From positions 14,449 to 78,448 of the forward strand of contig CAZJFH010000019.1 of assembly GCA_964545205.1 (NCBI GenBank): 64,000 nt of DNA, in the 5' to 3' direction. A program made the position numbers and the translations under genes. Under the pieces are notes generated by a model. The model was not told where the DNA came from and made no database searches. It saw only the letters and a list, made by a program, of their open reading frames with translations. The stretch comes from CAZJFH01 sp964545205. GTDB taxonomy: Bacteria > Pseudomonadota > Alphaproteobacteria > Rhodospirillales > Magnetospirillaceae. Shown one piece after another: positions 16,564-24,268 of this stretch (its first letter is position 1; every line of letters starts with the position of its first letter).

Positions 16564-17910
16564 ATGCCCAGGAGCTTCCAACTCGTCGTGATCGGAACCG
16601 GGACAGCCGCCATGGTCGCCGCGACGCGCGTTCGGGCGGCGGGATGGAGCGTCGCCGTGACCGACTTCCGCCCGTATGGCGGCACCTGCGCTCTGCGCGG
16701 TTGCGACCCGAAGAAGATGCTGATCGGCGGCGTGGCAGCCATCGACCACGCCCGACGGATGCAAGGCAAGGGCGTCGCCGGGGCCGTCGATGTCGCTTGG
16801 CCGGAACTGATGGCATTCAAACGGAGCTTCACCGATCCGATTCCAGGCAAGCACGAAGAGCGTTATGCCAGCAGAGGCATCGAGACATTTCACGGCCAAG
16901 CCCGGTTCACCGGCCCGAACACCCTCGATGTCGGCGGAGCGGAAGTCACGGCCGAACATATCCTCATCGCTTCGGGAGCCGAGCCTGTTACGCTCGGGAT
17001 CCCCGGCGAAGACCTGCTGGTCACCAACGAGTATTTCCTGTCAATGTCCGACCTCCCGCGCCGGATCGCGCTCGTAGGGGGTGGCTACATCGCTGCGGAG
17101 TTCGCGCACATCGCTGCGCGGGCCGGGGTTCACACGACGATCTTACAGCGCGCCGAACGCATGCTGGCACACTTCGAGCCTGAATTGGTGGATCTGCTGA
17201 TGACCAAGTTCCGGGAACTCGGGATCAACGTTCAACTGTGTACGAGAGTGGAAGCGATCGAGAAAGCGCGCGATGGCTTCGTGGTTCGGACATCTTCGCC
17301 TGCGGGTAAGGACACGTTTGAAGCCGACCTCGTCGTGCATGCCGCCGGGCGGCGTCCGGCCCTGACGGGCCTTGAACTCGACGCAGGAGGCGTTGCGACC
17401 GAGAACGGACGCCTGAAGCTGAACCAACACCTCCAGAGCGTTTCGAACCCAGCGGTGTACGCGGCGGGCGACGCTGCCGGGGCGGGACCGCCGCTCACGC
17501 CCGTGTCAAGCCATGATGCCAAGGTCGTTGCCGCAAATTTGTTGGAGGGCCTCCACCATCGACCGGACTACCGAGGCGTGCCGAGTGTGGCATTCACCGT
17601 TCCGCCGATCGCCAGGGTCGGCATGACTGAGGCGGAAGCCAGGGAGCGGGGCATGAAGCTCCTGATCAAGTCGCAGCACGCGCCCGACTGGTTCACTGCC
17701 CGGCAAGCAGCAGAAGCGGTCTACGGCTTCAAGGTCATGGTCGAGGAAGACAGCGGCAGGATCCTCGGCGCCCACCTCGTCGGGCCGCAGGCCGATGAGG
17801 TGATCAATCTGTTCGTGCTTGCTGTCCGCCACGGCCTGACGGCGGACGATCTGAAGGCGACGATGTTCGCCTACCCAACGGGTGCATCGGACATCGGTTA
17901 CATGCTGTGA
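16564..17910 (+). CDS. Glutathione-reductase-like flavoprotein of the mer operon (atypical mercuric reductase candidate)
   Basis: Class I FAD/NAD(P)H disulfide oxidoreductase, 448 aa. The FAD motif GTGTAAM is near residue 14, the redox-active CxxxxC in GGTCALRGCDPKKM near residue 44, the second dinucleotide motif VGGGYIAAEFAHIAA near residue 174 and the FAD-site YAAGDAAGAGP near residue 302. It lacks the N-terminal NmerA domain and the C-terminal vicinal Cys pair of canonical MerA, ending ...ASDIGYML. Operon position argues for Hg(II) or Hg-thiol reduction; this is inference. ATG 16564 is preferred over GTG 16552 because GGAG lies at correct spacing. Confidence 0.8.
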   Translation: MPRSFQLVVIGTGTAAMVAATRVRAAGWSVAVTDFRPYGGTCALRGCDPKKMLIGGVAAIDHARRMQGKGVAGAVDVAWPELMAFKRSFTDPIPGKHEERYASRGIETFHGQARFTGPNTLDVGGAEVTAEHILIASGAEPVTLGIPGEDLLVTNEYFLSMSDLPRRIALVGGGYIAAEFAHIAARAGVHTTILQRAERMLAHFEPELVDLLMTKFRELGINVQLCTRVEAIEKARDGFVVRTSSPAGKDTFEADLVVHAAGRRPALTGLELDAGGVATENGRLKLNQHLQSVSNPAVYAAGDAAGAGPPLTPVSSHDAKVVAANLLEGLHHRPDYRGVPSVAFTVPPIARVGMTEAEARERGMKLLIKSQHAPDWFTARQAAEAVYGFKVMVEEDSGRILGAHLVGPQADEVINLFVLAVRHGLTADDLKATMFAYPTGASDIGYML

Positions 17911-18072
17911 GAGGCCGAAAAACCCGCAAAGCGTGTTTTCCACGCGAACTCGCGCCGAAGGGCCTGCTGAAGGACGCTCGATGAACCGACGAGCACAGCT
18001 TGCCGCTCCGCCCGGGTCACTGCTGTGTAAAGCCATGACGGCTCCAGCAGCCGTGTCGGTTCGATCGCGAGA
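17898..18072 (-). pseudogene. 3' remnant of a RecD-like helicase gene
   Basis: Reading the minus strand to a TAA at 17900-17898 gives about 58 codons matching the C-terminus of the intact helicase at 31383-33356. Over 45 aligned residues, from IEPTRL through REFAWKTR, only three differ. The copies diverge at the very end (SASHSM versus AAGRTM), so this is a related element's gene rather than a recent duplication. The rest is missing: homology stops near 18072, where a sco1 frame begins. Its stop lies inside the last codons of the mer flavoprotein on the other strand. Confidence 0.85.
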
Positions 18073-18105
18073 GCGGATTTCCAGGCAGACGAGCCGCGTC
18101 AGGCC

Positions 18106-18609
18106 GTGGCCAGCAGCGCGCCGTCGATCGGCGGTCCGTTCACGCTGACCGACCAGAACGGCAGCTCCTTCTCGTCGTCGGCTCTGGCCGGGTCCTTGTT
18201 CCTGATCGGCTTCGGATACACGTCCTGCCCCGACGTGTGCCCGACCATGCTACAGACGATGACCGAGGTGACGGAGGGCCTCAGCGAAAAGGAGAGGGCT
18301 CGGTTCCGTCCGGTTTTCGTCAGTGTCGACGGCGCCCGTGACACGCCCGAGGTCCTCAAGGCTTATCTCGGGCACTTCCATTCGGGAATTGTCGGGCTGA
18401 CCGGCTCGAAGGAGGAGATCGCTGCGGTTGCCAAGGCGTACCGGGCCTACTACAAGCTCCACGAACCTGACGCGTCAGGGCACTACATGGTCGACCACGG
18501 CGGTTCGATGTACCTGATGGGCCAGGACGGGCAGTTCCTGAAGTCGTTTTCCCATGCGACACCTCCCGCGTCCATGGTCACTGCGATCAGAGACGTTCTG
18601 GCCCTCTAA
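18106..18609 (+). pseudogene. SCO1/SenC family protein lacking its N-terminal anchor
   Basis: Thioredoxin-fold copper chaperone used in cytochrome oxidase CuA assembly, 167 aa from GTG 18106. Copper/redox residues are intact: CPDVCPT near residue 44 and the essential His in MVDHGGSMYL near residue 129. The N-terminal transmembrane anchor expected for Sco is absent. The open frame reaches only to a stop at 18028-18030 and its first codons are helicase-remnant sequence. A deletion or insertion at about 18072 removed the 5' end, so export and function are doubtful. Confidence 0.75.
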
Positions 18610-18654
18610 CGAACGAAATCCAGAATGTCACAGACCAACGCCCTCTACCTCTCT

Positions 18655-18946
18655 TGGTTGGTCGCATTCTCGAACGGCTCCTCGACACGCAGTCCAAGTG
18701 GGCGCCGCACGGTCGGCAACCCTCAGCGCCTGGACCCTTCTCGACGGGACGGGCCTGGATATCGAGCGGGCCAAGAGAGACGCGGCCGCGCCGGAGATCG
18801 CCGGTGTGCTCAAGCAGGACGGGGCGGACATCGCCGCCGTCGGCGTGCGCGGCACTCCCACGTTCTTCGTAAACGGCAAGCCGCTCCAGAAATTCGGTGC
18901 GCAGCAGCTCTATGACTTGGTCAAGGAGGAGGTCGGGGCGCTTTGA
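18655..18946 (+). pseudogene. Broken DsbA-family thiol oxidoreductase fragment
   Basis: Only the C-terminal half of a DsbA/Thioredoxin_4 protein remains. ILERLLDTQSKWAPH is read in one frame (about 18664-18708), then GTGLDIERAKRDAA through the cis-Pro block GVRGTPTFFVNGKPL in another, ending at 18946. A one-base shift near 18718 separates the two. The CxxC-bearing N-terminal half is missing. It sits directly behind the headless sco1, suggesting remains of one copper/thiol-handling cargo block. Confidence 0.75.
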
Positions 18947-18983
18947 AGACGGACCACGCATCGCCATCGAGCCTGGGGACGGC

Positions 18984-19376
18984 ATGATGGAAGCCCTTGA
19001 GCTTCGGGTCCCTCCCCTGGCCCAGGCGGCCGTTGTGGCTGCGGGGATGTGGGGGCTGAGCGAAGCGTTTCCCGCCTTGCGGCTGCCACTCCCCGGCATC
19101 GTATTGGCAATCCCGCTGTTCGTGACCGGCGCGGTGGTTGCATTCTCGGCAGTGCTCGCGTTCCGAAGGGCAAATACGACCGTCGACCCGCGACTCCCGA
19201 ACAAGGCGACCCGTCTGGTGGTGGGCGGAGTATACCGATACAGCCGAAACCCCATGTACTTGGGTTTCCTGCTCATCCTGCTCGGGTTCGCCTGCTACTT
19301 GGGCAACCTGACCGCCTTTCTGATGCTTCCGGTGTTCGTGGCCTACATGAACCGGTTCCAGATTGCGCGGCTTTGA
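18984..19376 (+). CDS. Isoprenylcysteine methyltransferase-family membrane protein, C-terminally truncated
   Basis: Membrane protein of 130 aa with four hydrophobic segments. It has the ICMT/PEMT-like signature GVYRYSRNPMYLGFLL near residue 80 and ends abruptly at YMNRFQIARL. Full-length relatives continue with an E-E-rich cytosolic tail of about 40-50 residues that binds SAM, so the catalytic part is incomplete. The stop coincides with a composition change near 19376, consistent with truncation at a recombination junction. ATG 18984 or 18987 are both possible starts. Confidence 0.65.
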   Translation: MMEALELRVPPLAQAAVVAAGMWGLSEAFPALRLPLPGIVLAIPLFVTGAVVAFSAVLAFRRANTTVDPRLPNKATRLVVGGVYRYSRNPMYLGFLLILLGFACYLGNLTAFLMLPVFVAYMNRFQIARL

Positions 19377-19465
19377 GTTGAGTGTCTCCGCTCAAGGCGC
19401 CGCGGGCGTGGGCTTCACCTGAAACGCACGCTGATCTCTCCGGCCCGCCCGGCCGGAAAAGTCCA

Positions 19466-19705
19466 TCAGCTCGCGATTCGAGCCAGCCGGACACCCTCGC
19501 CTTTCCCGCCGCTCGCCGGCAGGAACTCGACGCCGCCTGCCTCCAGCGCGGCTTTGATCGCGGCCAGCGACGCGGACGTCGGATTCGCCTTCCCAGCCTC
19601 GATCGTCTGGATGGAGTTCCTCGAGAGAACCGCGCGGTCCGCGAGTTCGGCTTGGCTCCATCCCACGAGGCTGCGACCAGCCCTAATCTGCCGCGCGGTT
19701 ATCAT
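19466..19705 (-). CDS. Small XRE-family transcriptional regulator
   Basis: HTH protein of 79 aa. The Cro/C1-type HTH spans about residues 2-60: ARQIRAGRSLVGWSQAELAD, then SRNSIQTIEAGKANPTSAS. A short tail follows with VEFLPASGG, a pattern common in small phage/island XRE repressors. It is divergent from the 38-aa ORF and AAA+ ATPase. The start codon lies inside a perfect 17-bp palindrome (19695-19711), implying tight autoregulation. An upstream in-frame ATG at 19723 is an alternative start. Confidence 0.85.
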   Translation of the reverse strand: MITARQIRAGRSLVGWSQAELADRAVLSRNSIQTIEAGKANPTSASLAAIKAALEAGGVEFLPASGGKGEGVRLARIAS

Positions 19706-19711
19706 AACCGC
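19695..19711. promoter_or_regulatory. Palindromic operator overlapping the XRE start codon
   Basis: GCGGTTAT-C-ATAACCGC is a perfect 8-bp-arm inverted repeat centred on 19703. The XRE initiator CAT (minus ATG) is at 19703-19705, inside it. A dimeric XRE repressor bound here would block its own transcription or translation start and could also govern the divergent genes. Confidence 0.6.
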
Positions 19712-19838
19712 ATGAAATCCCATCAGGTTAGACCGCGCGACACCGTTGGTCACCAGGCCCATTGAAATGGGCAAAAAGCACAATTACTGTCTGGCCAGTG
19801 CGATATGCCGACCAGCGCCAGGAACCGACAAGGTCTGA

Positions 19839-19865
19839 GTCCCCGGCCGAGAGCGACTCGGGGAC
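19839..19865. repeat. Inverted repeat in the XRE/AAA+ intergenic region
   Basis: GTCCCCG (19839-19845) and CGGGGAC (19859-19865) form 7-bp arms 13 bases apart, 60 bases before the small ORF. It could be an operator or a leader hairpin for the ATPase operon. Confidence 0.35.
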
Positions 19866-19924
19866 GATCATTCGGAAAGGGCAGGACGGACGCGCGCAGT
19901 CGGATTTGTTGACAAGGAAAACTC

Positions 19925-20041
19925 ATGAGCATTGTGCTACGACCGAAGCACGCGCGCAACGCGGCGGTCCAACAGGCCCATCAGGCCGCCGGCGACAGCC
20001 CGGCAGCGCTCGCCCAGCCCTTGGCCGCCACCTCACGATGA
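19925..20041 (+). CDS. 38-aa ORF translationally coupled to the AAA+ ATPase
   Basis: Begins MSIVLRPKHARNAAVQQAHQ and ends LAATSR. An AAGGAAAA purine stretch lies just before the ATG, and its TGA (20039-20041) overlaps the ATPase ATG (20038-20040) as ATGA. Basic N-terminus and Ala/Gln-rich helix-forming body; no recognised domain. The RBS and exact overlap suggest it is translated, either as a small partner or as a coupling leader. Confidence 0.5.
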   Translation: MSIVLRPKHARNAAVQQAHQAAGDSPAALAQPLAATSR

Positions 20042-21537
20042 CGCGCCTCTCGCGCAACAGGCGCCTGCACAGTCTTTCCGAGCTGATGGTCGGCTACGAC
20101 TTCCTCGATCAGGATCTCGGGGCCGACGTCAGGGCGTACGCCGCACATTTCCTCAGGACGAGGCCGCCGGTCACCGCCGAGAGAGACGCACGCCACGCCA
20201 TCGGAATGCTCCGGAGAGACCAGGATCTGGCGGCGGTCCGGAAGGCCGTCGAATGCATCGAGCGGGTGCTGCGCTCGGAAGAGTTCATAGACCAGACGCT
20301 CGAAGACGCGAGGCTCCGGTTCCGCTATTACGCCGGCTGCATGGGGTGCCCGGAGTCGGCCGGCGTGGTTGCCGCGGAATCCGCCCATCGTGCGGAGTCG
20401 TTCTGGCTGTCGGGCGCGGCCGAAGTGCCGTACCTGATCAAGGCGGCGATCGGGTGGCTGCTGGTGTCGGTAGGGGACAGATCCGACCCGAACACCGTCG
20501 CTGGCGAGGCCCGCCGCGCTGCCATGGTGCACGGGGAGAGGGTTGTCCGGAGGTTGTTCGAACGGCACGAGAGCGCCGCGACCACGCCCGCTCCAGCGCA
20601 CCAGGAGAAGCGGGTATTCGTTCAGGGCGATTCGGCAGACGAAGGCAGCGCGGACCAGGCCGACACGCAGCCAGAACCCGGCGTCGTCGTCATTGCCGAA
20701 TTCGGCAACAGGAGCACCAGCGAAGGCAAGCGCGCAGCCAGCGCCTATGAGGGCCTCACCGGTGCGAGGCTGCCGACGGTGCCGCTCCCAGATCTGTCCG
20801 CGGCGAGGGCTCGCCTGCTGATCGAGTTTCCTTTCGCACAGGACGTGGCCGACAGCATCCTCGCAGACCTCTCGGGCCGACCGGACGTGTGGTTCCGACC
20901 AACGATCTTCGTCGGACCGGCGGGATGCGGGAAGACCAGTTTCGCTCAGACTCTGCTGGACACTGTGGGCGTCCGACACGAGACCTTCTCGTGCGGGGGT
21001 GTCTCGGACGCCGGATTGGGAGGCACGCCGCGGCGGTGGTCGACGGGAGAACCCTCGCTTCCCGTGGCGCTGGTTCAGCGCTGGGGGACGGCTTCGCCGG
21101 CCATCGTGCTCGACGAGATCGAGAAGGTCGGCACATCGAGGCACAACGGCAACCTGCTCGACGTGCTGCTCGGTCTCCTGGAGACCCGATCGTCCCAGCG
21201 CTGGCACGACCCGTACATTGAGGCGCCGGTCGACCTGTCCCACGTCATCTGGCTCGGCACGGCCAACTCCTTGACCGGGCTCCCAGGGCCGCTGCTCGAC
21301 CGTTTCCGTGTGCTCCGGTTTCCCGAGCCCGGCTCGGAACACCTGCGGAGCCTTTCCTCAAACCTGTTGAGGAGGCTGGCCGAGCAGCGGGGGCTCGACG
21401 CCCGCTGGGGTTACCCCCTAGCCCCGCACGAGATGGAGGCGGTCGCGGCTGTCTGGTCCGGAGGTTCGATCCGCTCGTTGTCGCGCCTGCTCGAAGCGGT
21501 CCTGGACGCCAGAGGCCGAGGCGGGCTGGTTCAGTAG
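20038..21537 (+). CDS. AAA+ family ATPase of unknown function
   Basis: 499 aa. Residues 1-180 are helical with a CMGCPESAG stretch and no recognised domain; an acidic low-complexity linker (about 185-235) follows. The AAA+ core has Walker A GPAGCGKTSF near residue 294, Walker B IVLDEIEKV near 356, sensor 1 VIWLGTANS near 400 and an LLDRFRVLRF arginine-finger block near 420. The AAA+ core resembles Lon/ClpX-type ATPases, but no protease domain is present. It is cargo of the island, in an operon with the 38-aa ORF and probably the phosphoesterase 54 bases downstream. Confidence 0.8.
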   Translation: MTRLSRNRRLHSLSELMVGYDFLDQDLGADVRAYAAHFLRTRPPVTAERDARHAIGMLRRDQDLAAVRKAVECIERVLRSEEFIDQTLEDARLRFRYYAGCMGCPESAGVVAAESAHRAESFWLSGAAEVPYLIKAAIGWLLVSVGDRSDPNTVAGEARRAAMVHGERVVRRLFERHESAATTPAPAHQEKRVFVQGDSADEGSADQADTQPEPGVVVIAEFGNRSTSEGKRAASAYEGLTGARLPTVPLPDLSAARARLLIEFPFAQDVADSILADLSGRPDVWFRPTIFVGPAGCGKTSFAQTLLDTVGVRHETFSCGGVSDAGLGGTPRRWSTGEPSLPVALVQRWGTASPAIVLDEIEKVGTSRHNGNLLDVLLGLLETRSSQRWHDPYIEAPVDLSHVIWLGTANSLTGLPGPLLDRFRVLRFPEPGSEHLRSLSSNLLRRLAEQRGLDARWGYPLAPHEMEAVAAVWSGGSIRSLSRLLEAVLDARGRGGLVQ

Positions 21538-21591
21538 CCCGTAGTACGCATAGCAACACCCTCGCCGAATCGCGGCGGACTTGGAGGCACC

Positions 21592-22494
21592 ATGGGCGAC
21601 AAGATCAAGCTGGCGGTCATGTCGGATCTGCACAACGAGTTCGAACGCTTCGGCGGCCCCAGACGTCCCACGTCCGCGTGGTTCCAGCTCAGGGAAAAGC
21701 GCGCCGAGATCCCCGGCCACCCGCTGGTCGGGCCGCTCCTGGACGGACTCTTGGACCAGGAGGTCGACCTGGTCGTGATGGCGGGGGACATCGACGTCGG
21801 CGTCCACGGGATCAGCTACGCCGAACAAGTCTCGATCTTCCTCAGGGCGCCGGTGGCCTACGTCATGGGGAACCACGAGGCGTACGGCGGTCGAGACCTG
21901 AGTCTGCTCGAGCAGGAACTGCGGGCGGCAGCGGACGGCACGGCGGGACGGGTGCGGTTCCTGGAGAACGAGGAGGGGCTGATCCCGACCCCAAGGGGGT
22001 GGCTGCACATCCTGGGCTGCACTCTCTGGACCGACTACCGGCTGAACGGCGACGAGGACCGGGATGTCGACAAAGCGATGAGCGAGGCGGAGAAGTGCCT
22101 CAACGACCATGCCCGCGTTTTCTTGCGCGGACGCAGGTTCACGCCCGAGATGGCCCGCCAGCGACACGAAGCCAGCCGCCGCTGGCTGGGGCAGGAGATT
22201 GGCCGCATCAAGGCATCCGAAGGACCCGCCGCTCGCATCCTGGTGGTCACCCACCATGCACCCGTTCCCGATGCGAATCCCCCGCAATACCGGGGCGTAG
22301 GGCTTTCTCCGGCCTTCGCCAGCGACCTCACGGCAGAAATCGCGGAGTGGCAGCCGACGGCCTGGGTGTGGGGCCATACCCACCACTCGGTGGACACCTG
22401 GCTGGGGGCTACCCGCCTGATTTCCGAGCAGCGGGGCTATGTATCCTCAGAACCCGGAGCCGACACCTTCGTGCCCCGAGTGATTGAGATCTGA
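21592..22494 (+). CDS. Calcineurin-like metallophosphoesterase
   Basis: Binuclear-metal phosphoesterase of 300 aa. The motif series is complete: D-x-H in MSDLHNEF (residues 10-17), GD in MAGDIDVG near 62, GNHE in VMGNHEAYGG near 90, H in VVTHHAPVP near 220 and GHTHHSVD near 260. The substrate could be a nucleic acid, a cyclic nucleotide or a phosphoprotein. It follows the AAA+ ATPase on the same strand, suggesting a shared function. Confidence 0.85.
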   Translation: MGDKIKLAVMSDLHNEFERFGGPRRPTSAWFQLREKRAEIPGHPLVGPLLDGLLDQEVDLVVMAGDIDVGVHGISYAEQVSIFLRAPVAYVMGNHEAYGGRDLSLLEQELRAAADGTAGRVRFLENEEGLIPTPRGWLHILGCTLWTDYRLNGDEDRDVDKAMSEAEKCLNDHARVFLRGRRFTPEMARQRHEASRRWLGQEIGRIKASEGPAARILVVTHHAPVPDANPPQYRGVGLSPAFASDLTAEIAEWQPTAWVWGHTHHSVDTWLGATRLISEQRGYVSSEPGADTFVPRVIEI

Positions 22495-22501
22495 GTCCGA
22501 C

Positions 22502-23221
22502 TCACTGCCCGAGTATCGTCGACACTGCCGTGAACAGGGCGAAGCCGAAAAGAAAGGCGAAGCTCGAGCGGCGCGTGTCCTCGCTGCTCTCGTGCGCCTC
22601 CTCCAACATGTCCTCGACCGCGGCGAGCAGCAGCATCCCCGAGACGAAGGAGAGCGCACCGAACTTGAACACGTCGCCCTGGCCGCGCAGCAGCAGGAAC
22701 GCGGCAGCGGCAGCGACAAGGACCGGGACAAAGAACGACGCTGACAGCAGCAGGCGCTTGCGGCGCGACATCCCGGAATCGCGGAAGTTGGCCATCGCGG
22801 CGAAGCCTTCCGGGACGTCGGCGGTGACTTGCCCGACCGCGAGCAGGATCGCCAGGCTGGAAGACACGGCCGAACCGCTGCCGAGCATCAGTCCGTCGCT
22901 GAACAGGTCGGTGGCCACTGCCAGGTAGATCATCCAAGGCCCGCCAGCCTTCTCGGCGCGGGCGTGGATGATCCGCTCCAAACTCATCATCAGCAGGCCG
23001 CCGGCCAGAAAGGCGCTGGCGACCAGCCAGCCCGAAATGTTGTCCATCGCCCGCGGAATCAGCTCGACGGCGACCACCGCGATCATGATACCGGCCGCGG
23101 CATGCAAGGCGATGTTCAGCCGCTTCGGCGTGACCGAGACGGTCTCGGCGACGACGCCACCCAGGAAGTTGCCGAAGCCGGGGAGCAGGGCCAGGCCCAT
23201 CACGACGAGGAACTCGGACAT
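22502..23221 (-). CDS. ZIP-family metal transporter
   Basis: Divalent-metal (probably zinc) transporter of 239 aa with seven or eight hydrophobic helices. The helix-IV-type motif HAAAGIMIAVVAVELIP lies near residue 39 and the helix-V-type motif appears as VTADVPEGFAA near 136, where many ZIPs have HN-x-PEG. A short His/Arg loop separates the halves. It is convergent with the phosphoesterase (7-base gap) and divergent from the czc genes, so it may tune zinc uptake beside the efflux pump. Confidence 0.88.
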   Translation of the reverse strand: MSEFLVVMGLALLPGFGNFLGGVVAETVSVTPKRLNIALHAAAGIMIAVVAVELIPRAMDNISGWLVASAFLAGGLLMMSLERIIHARAEKAGGPWMIYLAVATDLFSDGLMLGSGSAVSSSLAILLAVGQVTADVPEGFAAMANFRDSGMSRRKRLLLSASFFVPVLVAAAAAFLLLRGQGDVFKFGALSFVSGMLLLAAVEDMLEEAHESSEDTRRSSFAFLFGFALFTAVSTILGQ

Positions 23222-23229
23222 GACCGGTC

Positions 23230-23302
23230 AACCCCGGTTCCGCGCCCGGGGTTCCCGAAGGCGCTGGACTCCGGCGAGGGCGTAACGTCGCCGGAGTCCA
23301 GC
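23230..23302. promoter_or_regulatory. Two strong inverted repeats between the ZIP and czc genes
   Basis: AACCCCGG (23230-23237) pairs with CCGGGGTT (23246-23253). A perfect 15-bp pair, GCTGGACTCCGGCGA (23263-23277) and TCGCCGGAGTCCAGC (23288-23302), follows with a 10-base loop. Both sit in the 153-base divergent region, immediately upstream of the ZIP start codon, so they would lie in the ZIP leader RNA. They could be attenuator, operator or cruciform elements; no known riboswitch consensus is recognised. Confidence 0.5.
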
Positions 23303-23374
23303 TTTCCGCCGAGAAGCTGGTTGCGGCACACGGCTTCCGATGCTATCTGGTGGCGAGCACCTGGGGAGAGTCGG

Positions 23375-23776
23375 TTGTCGCCTGCGCGGAACATCTGCTT
23401 GCGCCGTGTCGCCGGATGGCTGGCCATCGTGGCCTGGCTGTTCGCGTCTCCGGTGACGGCCGATGCGTTCGAGATCTGTTTCGGCGCGGACGGGCATTTC
23501 GGGATCGAAGTCCTTCATGACGGGCATGGCACCACGCCGGCTGCCGGTCAGCCTTCGCTCTCGGAGCCGGCCGACTGCTCCGACGTGGCGCTGCTCCAGC
23601 CCAACGCCCCGCAGGCCCAGTTCGCCAGCCTGCCCCGGCCCGCGGCTTTCGCCGAGAGCGTGGCCTGGCCGCCTCCGCTGCCAGCTTCGACCGACGTCCG
23701 TTCCTCCAGTCTCGGCGCCGCCTCGCCTCCGGCGACGGCGCTACTCGTGCGCGATTCGACCATCCTCCTGATCTGA
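23375..23776 (+). CDS. Small secreted protein preceding the czc efflux genes
   Basis: 133 aa from a TTG start with GGGGAGAG seven bases upstream. A hydrophobic export signal (VAGWLAIVAWLFASPVTADA) is followed by FEICFGADGHFGIEVLHDGHG and a CSDVALL segment. The pattern Cys-FGADGH-IE-H-Cys recurs in short proteins beside alphaproteobacterial heavy-metal RND operons. The role is unknown; metal binding by the His/Cys residues is inference. No ATG fits before the signal sequence. Confidence 0.6.
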   Translation: MSPARNICLRRVAGWLAIVAWLFASPVTADAFEICFGADGHFGIEVLHDGHGTTPAAGQPSLSEPADCSDVALLQPNAPQAQFASLPRPAAFAESVAWPPPLPASTDVRSSSLGAASPPATALLVRDSTILLI

Positions 23777-23873
23777 GACCGCCGGCGGCGCTCGCCGCCA
23801 GTACCACTACGTGCCCGGGCGAACCGCTTTCCCCGGGGGTACTCGATTCGCGACCTCATCAGGAGACCACAGG

Positions 23874-24263
23874 ATGTCCATCGCTCGCCGTTTGATTCTC
23901 GCCCTCGCCATTACCCTCACGCCCGGATTCGCCGTCGCCCAGCAGCACGGGCATGCCCACAGGGAGGGCGCCGTCGACAAGATCGGCCAGTACGAGGCCG
24001 AACTCGACGTGAAGGGCAATGAAGTGATCCTCCACCTGCGCGACTCCGCGGACAAGGAAGTCCCGGCCGAAGGCTTCAAGGCCACTGCGGTCGTGCTGGC
24101 CAAGGACGGCCAGAAGGCGATCGAACTGATGCCGTCCGGCGGCAACGCGCTGTCGGGCAAGGGCGAGTTTACGTATTCGGGCAAGTTCAGGGCCACGGTG
24201 ACGCTGAGCGGCCCGTCCGGGGAGATCGGTAAGGGGCGCTTCAACTTCACCCCGGGGAAGTGA
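23874..24263 (+). CDS. Periplasmic protein of the czc operon
   Basis: 129 aa. The signal peptide ends at GFAVAQQHG, leaving an N-terminus QQHGHAHREG that could bind metal. The rest is a beta-rich domain (YEAELDVKGNEVILHLRD, ATVTLSGPSGEIG). Similar unnamed proteins precede CzcC homologues. AGGAGACC lies about 12 bases upstream of the ATG. Its stop nearly abuts the czcC start, so it is co-expressed and probably acts as a periplasmic metal-binding accessory. Confidence 0.75.
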   Translation: MSIARRLILALAITLTPGFAVAQQHGHAHREGAVDKIGQYEAELDVKGNEVILHLRDSADKEVPAEGFKATAVVLAKDGQKAIELMPSGGNALSGKGEFTYSGKFRATVTLSGPSGEIGKGRFNFTPGK

Positions 24264-24268
24264 CCGGC

